From positions 124,001 through 188,000 of the forward strand of contig FTLJ01000307.1 in NCBI GenBank assembly GCA_900155495.1: a stretch of 64,000 bases of DNA, written 5' to 3'. Under the pieces are notes generated by a model. It did no database searches. It had not been told where the DNA came from and worked only from the letters and a program-made list of their open reading frames with translations. This document shows, piece by piece, positions 58,302-64,000 of the stretch. How positions within the stretch are numbered: position 1 is the first letter of the stretch; each line of letters starts with the position of its first letter. The stretch is from Porogramme epimiltina (taxonomy: Eukaryota; Basidiomycota; Agaricomycetes; Polyporales; Polyporaceae). The position numbers and the translations under genes are program-made.

Positions 58302-59360
58302 ATGTCTGTTACGAAAGAATCCGTGTGGCTTATCACAGGGTAACCATCTTTCACCGTGATCCCTCCATTATGATCCACTGAACAGCCAACTTTCACAGTG
58401 CCAACCGCGGCATCGGCCTCGGTTTCGTCGAACAGTTGCTGCAGACCTCGTCGAACATTGTCATCGCAACATGCCGGGACTTGGCCAAAGCGTCCTCTCT
58501 CCGCGCCCTCGCGGCAAACGCCCCAGGCACTCTGCACATCGTGCAGCTTGACGTGACGGACCCTCAAACCATCCGCGCAGCCGCCGATGCTACTCGCGCG
58601 CTCCTTGGAGACTCAGGGCGTGGTGTTGATTACCTCGTGAACAATGCCGGCATCGTGCGCCTTCCTTCTCTATTGCTATGCAGACGTAAACTAACGAGTA
58701 AATACGGTTGCGAATCCAGGTAGTACGCGATAGCGCCTTTGAAATCGACATGGAGGCGTCGGCGCGCGTCTTTCGAGCGAACGCGCTCGGGCCTGCATGT
58801 GTCGCCCAGGCCTTCCTCCCGCTCGTAGAGCGCAGCGACAAGCGGACGATCGTCAACATCTCGAGCAGTTTTGGGAGCATTGCGGCTAGCCTTGGCGCGG
58901 ACTACCTGACGTATGGGGCGGCGAAGAGCGCGCTGAACATGTTTGTGCGTAGATTCGATGAAACCATACACCCAAATAGGAGCACGGCTGACAACCATCC
59001 TTCTAGACGTGTAAACAAGCGAAGGCGCGTCCGGACATCGTGACTATATCGATGTGTCCTGGGTGGGTGCAAACAGGTGCGCGTCCTTCTCCCAAGTACG
59101 TTAGTCTCTGCATTCCGGGGAGCTCACGAGATTCGGGGCAGATATGGGCGGACAGGGCGCCGATCTTCCCGTGTCAGTTAGCGTCAACGGAATTCTCAAG
59201 GTCGTCGACTCGCTCACTCCTGCCGACTCTGGGAAGTTCTTCAACTCTAAAGGCGAGATTGTACCGTGGTAGTGGGCACGGTGATGTGAGATGGATGGGT
59301 AGTCAAGTAACCTGAGCAGGAGGGATTTCTACCAACATGGCAGGAGCATGGATATAGATA
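57805..59360 (+). repeat. Segmental duplication, copy B (dehydrogenase and promoter)
   Basis: Matches the reverse complement of 9640-11225 from about 500 bp upstream of the start codon to just beyond the stop. The two copies are ~48 kb apart in opposite orientation. Confidence 0.85.
58302..59272 (+). CDS. Short-chain dehydrogenase/reductase (C-factor-like), copy B
   Basis: Five exons (58302-58339, 58399-58654, 58720-58944, 59007-59076, 59142-59272) of exactly the same lengths as in copy A (38, 256, 225, 70, 131 nt), 239 residues. TG.NRGIG, LDVTDP, NNAGI and the catalytic YGAAK (Tyr ~163) are intact, as are CPGWVQTDMGG and the C-terminal KGEIVPW. All splice sites are canonical, so both copies look functional. 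Divergence is concentrated at the start of exon 3 and in introns. The substrate is unknown. It converges on the HET/transportin gene with 198 bp between the stop codons. Confidence 0.92.
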
Positions 59361-59470
59361 GGGGTTTAGATACCGTGTTCTTGTGATACAGGGTGTATGA
59401 GACACCGTGACGCGTTAGATGGCGTTGAAGAGCATGACTCTACACTCGCGGGAGCCTCGATGGAAGGTTA

Positions 59471-61793
59471 TTATACTCCGTAGCGCGTGGCGAGACCCTC
59501 CTGTATGACTTGCGGGAACGAAGCCACCTGAGCGGCCCATCCGACGGCATCGTGCTGTTTGAAACCAGTCAGGAGCATTTGGAACATGCTGTTCAGCTCT
59601 GGAGATGGTTGTTTCCAGTCCACGATCGCGTTGCAGAAGCTGAGTAGGCACTGCATCGAATCGCGTCAGAGCTGTACGTACGCGGTAGATAGCATGGACG
59701 CTGCACACTTTCGTGATCCCTACAGGATTCGTCTGGACGAGCGTGCAGAGGCCGCGGAACGCCGAGTCCTTCTCCTCGCACTCGGGGACCTCGTGCAGCG
59801 CCTGGCACCACGCCTGTGCAAAGTCGTGCAGCAGTAGGGCCACTAGCATCGGGTGCATAAGTCCGATCCGCCCTATCGACACTGCTGCGTATTTACGTAT
59901 GCTCCCCGGGGCCTTGGGGTGCAGCAGGATCGGGATCAGGCGCGAGATGAGTGGGTGCACCCATAATTGGAAGTCACTGTCATCTGTTGGAGCACGCGAA
60001 AACGAGCGTCGTAAGCGTGTGCCCCGCGTGACAGCAACTACTAAATGACACTCACCACGGCCGCAGCGGAGCGCGATCTCACCGACCGCCCACGTTGCGT
60101 TGATGCATGTGCCGATGAACTCGACCTTGGGCTCGGGGTCAAGCTGCATCACCAGCTCATTCATCACCCTCGGGATGTACTGCCGGAGTAGGGGAAAGCG
60201 GTTCATCGCCATGTAGCCGACGAGCGCATACCCGGACTGGCGTACTTCCGCTTGCGGGTGCCTCAGACACTCCGTCAGCAGCGAGAGTAAGCTCGGCTGT
60301 CTACGCGAGACGTACGGCTCGAGCTCTAGTACGCCTTGAAGGCCTCGCGTCAGACCAGATAGCAAGCTAAGGGCCGCCACGATGAACTTCAACCTATAAG
60401 GCTTGACCATCTCCGGGTTCTCATGGTACGCTTGGTATTGTACCAGATACATGTAGATGATCGATTTACACCCTTCGAAGATCGGCCGGGCGTAGGGCAG
60501 GAGCGCGGAATCTGTCGCGATGGTGACAGAGTTCAGGCACTACAGCATTCGATTCAGTTCCCGAGGATAACCACGGAAAAAATGGCTCACTTCGAGCAAG
60601 GGGACGAGTTCGTCGTCGTCGTACCTGAGCTTCGACCAGTGCTTCAGCAATGGCGGCATGAGGATGTCGAGGTAGGTTCGGTCCTGCAACGACGCCCCTA
60701 CTGCGTTCGCCAGCGTGCCGATGGCGTCATATAGGATCAAGATGTTCCTGCCCTGATACTTATCGAACGCTAAGACCAGATTCTGGAGCACGAGCCTCAG
60801 GTAGGGAACAATCTTGGGGCCGGCGTCCTCTTCCAGAGTCGCGACAGCGCTGCACCCTGCTTCTTGCACGCGTTTGTTGTTGTCGAGAACCATGCGAAGG
60901 AGCTGAGGAGATCTTCAGTTACTTCACGTCAGAAGTAAGCGCGCCACTTACTCCTTCAAGGGTGGGAACGAAGAATTGGTTCCTGTGTTCGTCGGAGACC
61001 ATTTGGGTCCACCATCTCGCGTACCTCCCAAGCGTCCAGCATGTAATATACCGAACCAAAGGCTATGAAAACACGGCTGTCAGAAGCGACACTCGTGAGA
61101 GCAGGCCGTGGGTATGCACCTTGGGGTCGTTAAGAGTATTAATCAAGATAGGCACCAGAGTCGGTAGATGAGGCTCGATGGCGTAAAAGCACCCTATGAT
61201 GAAATGCCGGTGATGAGTGAGTATACTCGAGAATTAGACAGTGGCAGGAGCTGACCTTTCGATATTGCGCCGAGCGCAAGGATGCCGCTTTCCCGCTCCA
61301 GCCAGTCGTCGCCCCACAGCTTCGTCTTCAGATGCTCCAACAGGACGTTCGTTAGGTCAGACCCGAAGCGCCTCGCGAGTACGTCTAGTGCCGCCGCAGC
61401 GCACTTGCGCGCGTTCCACGGATTGTCGACAAAGTCACCGTAGTCGCCCTCGTCCTGCACCGCCGCGTCCTCGTTGTTGCCTTGCAGTAGCAGTAGATCG
61501 TCTTCCGAGTATACCATGCAGTCGAGCAGGGCCGGTGCCGCCTGAGCGAGGAGAGGGTGGAGGTATGGCGCTCCGTGCGGGTCTTTGGCGAAAGTGAGCC
61601 AGAACTCGCACCCCTCGAGCGCGATGTTCTTGCGGCTGTCCTTCATCCAGTCCAGCGCGTACATCGCTAGGTTGATCATCCCTGTTGTTAGATTTTCTGG
61701 GCGTGATGCAAGGAGGGGCACGAGTGCCTGTTTTAGCCTGACTGGACCCGGGCCATCAACGACCTCAATATGCACCTCCAGCATGTCCACTGA
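59471..61793 (-). other. Transportin-derived segment of the chimeric gene
   Basis: Corresponds to roughly residues 240-890 of human transportin-1: the acidic loop region ([16 protein letters not shown]), the cargo-binding HEAT repeats and the complete C-terminus. A splice-acceptor-like AATAATAGCTCAG lies exactly at the point where similarity begins (about 61793), suggesting that the breakpoint fell in a former transportin intron. Confidence 0.8.
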
Positions 61794-64000
61794 GCTATTA
61801 TTGAAATGACTTTTTGTAAGAGATATTCGAAGGTAATAGCCTTTGTTTATTCTTGGATTCCACAACCATTTGAGTATCCATTGGCAGGTGGTTCCTGCTT
61901 CAACATGGTCTTTCTTGCAGTCGTGTGGAGAGACTTTCGGTTGGTTGAAGTCTTCTACAAATTGCACGGTGATGAAGTGAGGACCGATAGGATGGTCACA
62001 TGTGCACAGACCTAGTGCCAAGAGGAAACGACATTTGGTAAACCGCCACGTGTAACGGAACTGCAGTACAATGGGGGGTGTTCCATCCCACCTAGGAGGT
62101 GGTACCTCAGATATGCCCACGAAGTTGATAACCTCGTCATGCTTGAGCGCCGACAGCATACTAATGCCGATACGGAATGGAGCAGTCGGATGGAGACTCA
62201 GCCGAGATATGCACTCATGTTCATTTCTGAGGAGCCTTGGGGAATATGGAGGGCGTGCAGAGATGTATATGTCCATCCATTCACTGGAGCCAAGTAGATG
62301 GGCCACACTAGACTCATCCTTGAATGATATGATTGAATGGTTGGTCCTGTCGCCACCGGTAGCAGGCATGAAAAAGTCTATATGTCAGGATTTCGGGAAG
62401 TACCCCAATCAAATCAATAGTGGTTTCAATAGCTTCAATTGACATACTCACTGTTTGGATAAGTGGGGTGGCGTCGGAGGAGAAGGTATAGCACTGAGCC
62501 TTCGTCGAGCTCCGATGTGTTGTAGCAATATTGATAGGTCCACTTGAGTCGTCGACAGAATATGTTCACCAGTATGTAGTCATTGGGGAGCTTGAAGACA
62601 GGAAGATGTGCAGAGACTCCCATCGGGGTTATACTGAGCGAGGGAATCGCTGGGTTGCCCTGTTAAGATCGAGAAAGAATAAATGTCGAACGGCATGGCT
62701 CAGTAGGGACGGTATCATTCAGGAATATGGCAACCTACAGTGTGATGAGGATCGATGTCATTCGTCCACTCTGTTGTGGATATTACAAGTCTGGAGAAGG
62801 AGGATGGGGATGGTGCAAGGAGATAAGGATAGTCGGAGGATCCGAGGTCGGCGCTGTCCGCACCGGACCGCATAACGCTAGACTCAAAACCCTCCCGGTC
62901 ATAGGAATAGATAATCGAAAAATCCCATGCGATAAGAGAAGTGTCGGTCGAAGTCCGCATAATCTCCTCCTGCAGCCGGTAGAAGGCATTCTGACCCTCT
63001 CCATACAGAGTTGGCATATTGATCCCGAAAAGTCCAAACAGGCAGTAAGCCTGGTCTTCGACTCGCGTTGTTTCGCGATGGGCCGCCCACGACATGCGCT
63101 GCGAGACACTCATCTCTGTAATGTCCTTCTCGAACCGTAGCACACATGCCGGAGGGTGTCTGTGTTTATCAAGCACAACCATGTACCGTTCTATCTCGTG
63201 AGCAAGCTCGTATTTGGTTCCGATACGTGTCCAGTCGTTTGCCATGAATATGACCACCTTCGGTGCAATGAGCTCTTGTAACGTCCACCCGCGCTTGTAC
63301 CACGCACTGAATTGGATTTCGGAGGGTATTTCACCTTGCTCGACCGCAGGATAGATATCACTGAGGTACGCATAGCAGACCTCCGAGAGGGAATAATACT
63401 GGAACATGGAGTTGATGGCTTCAGTGAGTTCGGCGCTGCTCGTCTTGTCGATACAGCAGGTGTCGGCCCAAGCCCAGTCGAATCCGTGTTCCTCGGCCTT
63501 GAGGAGGAAGTTTCGAATTTTCGGCGACAAGCAGTCGCGAGCGTTCGTCCGGGGGGTGGCGGCGGCAGCGTCTCCGGGTGTATCCAAATCTGTGGAAGGA
63601 CACTGTCGGGCGGAAGTGGAAGCACGATGGGTAGAGAGTAGTGCTGTAAGAGTGGGATCGTGCTCCTGTAAGGCGGTAACGAGTGCTTGGAGCTGAGAGG
63701 TAAGATGCTGGACCTGTGCGGACAGGTCGTTGACTTGTGCAGACAAGGCAGAAAGGGTCTCGACGGGAGTGTCGTCAGAAGGCGTCGCCGACGTTAGGAT
63801 ATTCGCGGAGTTGCGTGCGTTCTCCTGACACTCCTGGAACGCGCTCTGGACTTTTTGAAACGTGTCTTCCTCGTCTGGGTCCTCATTTTCCTTGCTGAAA
63901 ATAGACTTTGGATTCCCCCAGACGTGCGATAGGATTGCATATCCACCAGGGACTTTCTCTGGTTTGGAAAAGAACTTGAGCTCGGCAGTGCGCGTGTTCA
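59471..64000 (-). CDS. HET-domain protein joined in frame to a transportin (importin beta-2) C-terminal part; N-terminus outside window
   Basis: Nine exons keep one frame: 64000-62739, 62659-62452, 62377-61256, 61193-61120, 61062-60952, 60902-60591, 60539-60056, 59983-59709 and 59650-59471, at least 1341 residues. The first ~500 residues are a HET domain: [10 protein letters not shown] near the edge, an inserted coiled coil ([15 protein letters not shown]), [20 protein letters not shown], and [15 protein letters not shown]-associated C-terminal region follows. From about 61793 the same exon codes transportin HEAT repeats ([79 protein letters not shown]) to the natural end at TRYGV. HET domains trigger cell death in fungal incompatibility; transportin imports PY-NLS cargo. 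The N-terminal Ran-binding third of transportin is missing. No stop or frameshift is seen. Confidence 0.82.

Noticed and set aside
1..64000. CRISPR arrays, prophage, bacterial operons or transposase genes
   Set aside because: No regular spaced repeats and no transposase or integrase motifs; intron-rich genes show this is a fungal nuclear sequence.

Overview
The window looks like nuclear DNA of a GC-rich Agaricomycete (Basidiomycota), probably a polypore-type wood or litter fungus. The reasons are many short introns (about 50-70 nt) with GTRNGT donors, an intron-dense RPL11 gene, a secreted GH55 glucanase, a HET-domain protein of the fungal type, and Ser/Pro/Arg-rich hypothetical proteins typical of Polyporales. 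All intron/exon models below were built by eye, by keeping the frame across GT..AG pairs and matching remembered family motifs. No search was run.

Left part (1-24 kb): a PH-domain/coiled-coil protein runs off the left edge on the minus strand. A BLI-3-like flavin/PNPOx protein and an unknown Ser/Pro-rich protein follow, and this pair is flanked by two inverted copies of a degenerate ~450 bp repeat. Then come a short-chain dehydrogenase (first of two copies), an old yellow enzyme, and a 761-residue secreted GH55 beta-1,3-glucanase with about 20 exons, one of them only 2 nt.

Middle (24-33 kb): an intact unknown 560-residue gene is followed by a decayed ~2.4-3 kb tandem duplication. It carries two copies of a small unknown gene (one intact, one broken), a truncated copy of the 560-residue gene and two relics of an Ap4A phosphorylase (ATP adenylyltransferase).

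33-42.7 kb: housekeeping genes RPL11 and ataxin-3 (Josephin + UIM deubiquitinase), then ATG27 divergent from ataxin-3, then a protein with an RNase H1-N/viroplasmin-like domain joined to a long disordered tail, and a U6 snRNA gene.

42.9-57 kb: a berberine-bridge-type FAD oxidase, an HSP9/HSP12 stress protein, a secreted class 3 lipase, a GABA-type class III aminotransferase with its 3' tail repeated downstream, and a PA-domain/RING-H2 membrane ubiquitin ligase.

Right end (57.8-64 kb): the second dehydrogenase copy lies in inverted orientation with its promoter. The last gene is the most unusual item: one open, spliceable reading frame that starts as a HET-domain (incompatibility) protein and continues without a break into the C-terminal two thirds of transportin (importin beta-2/Kap104). 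The N-terminus lies beyond the window.
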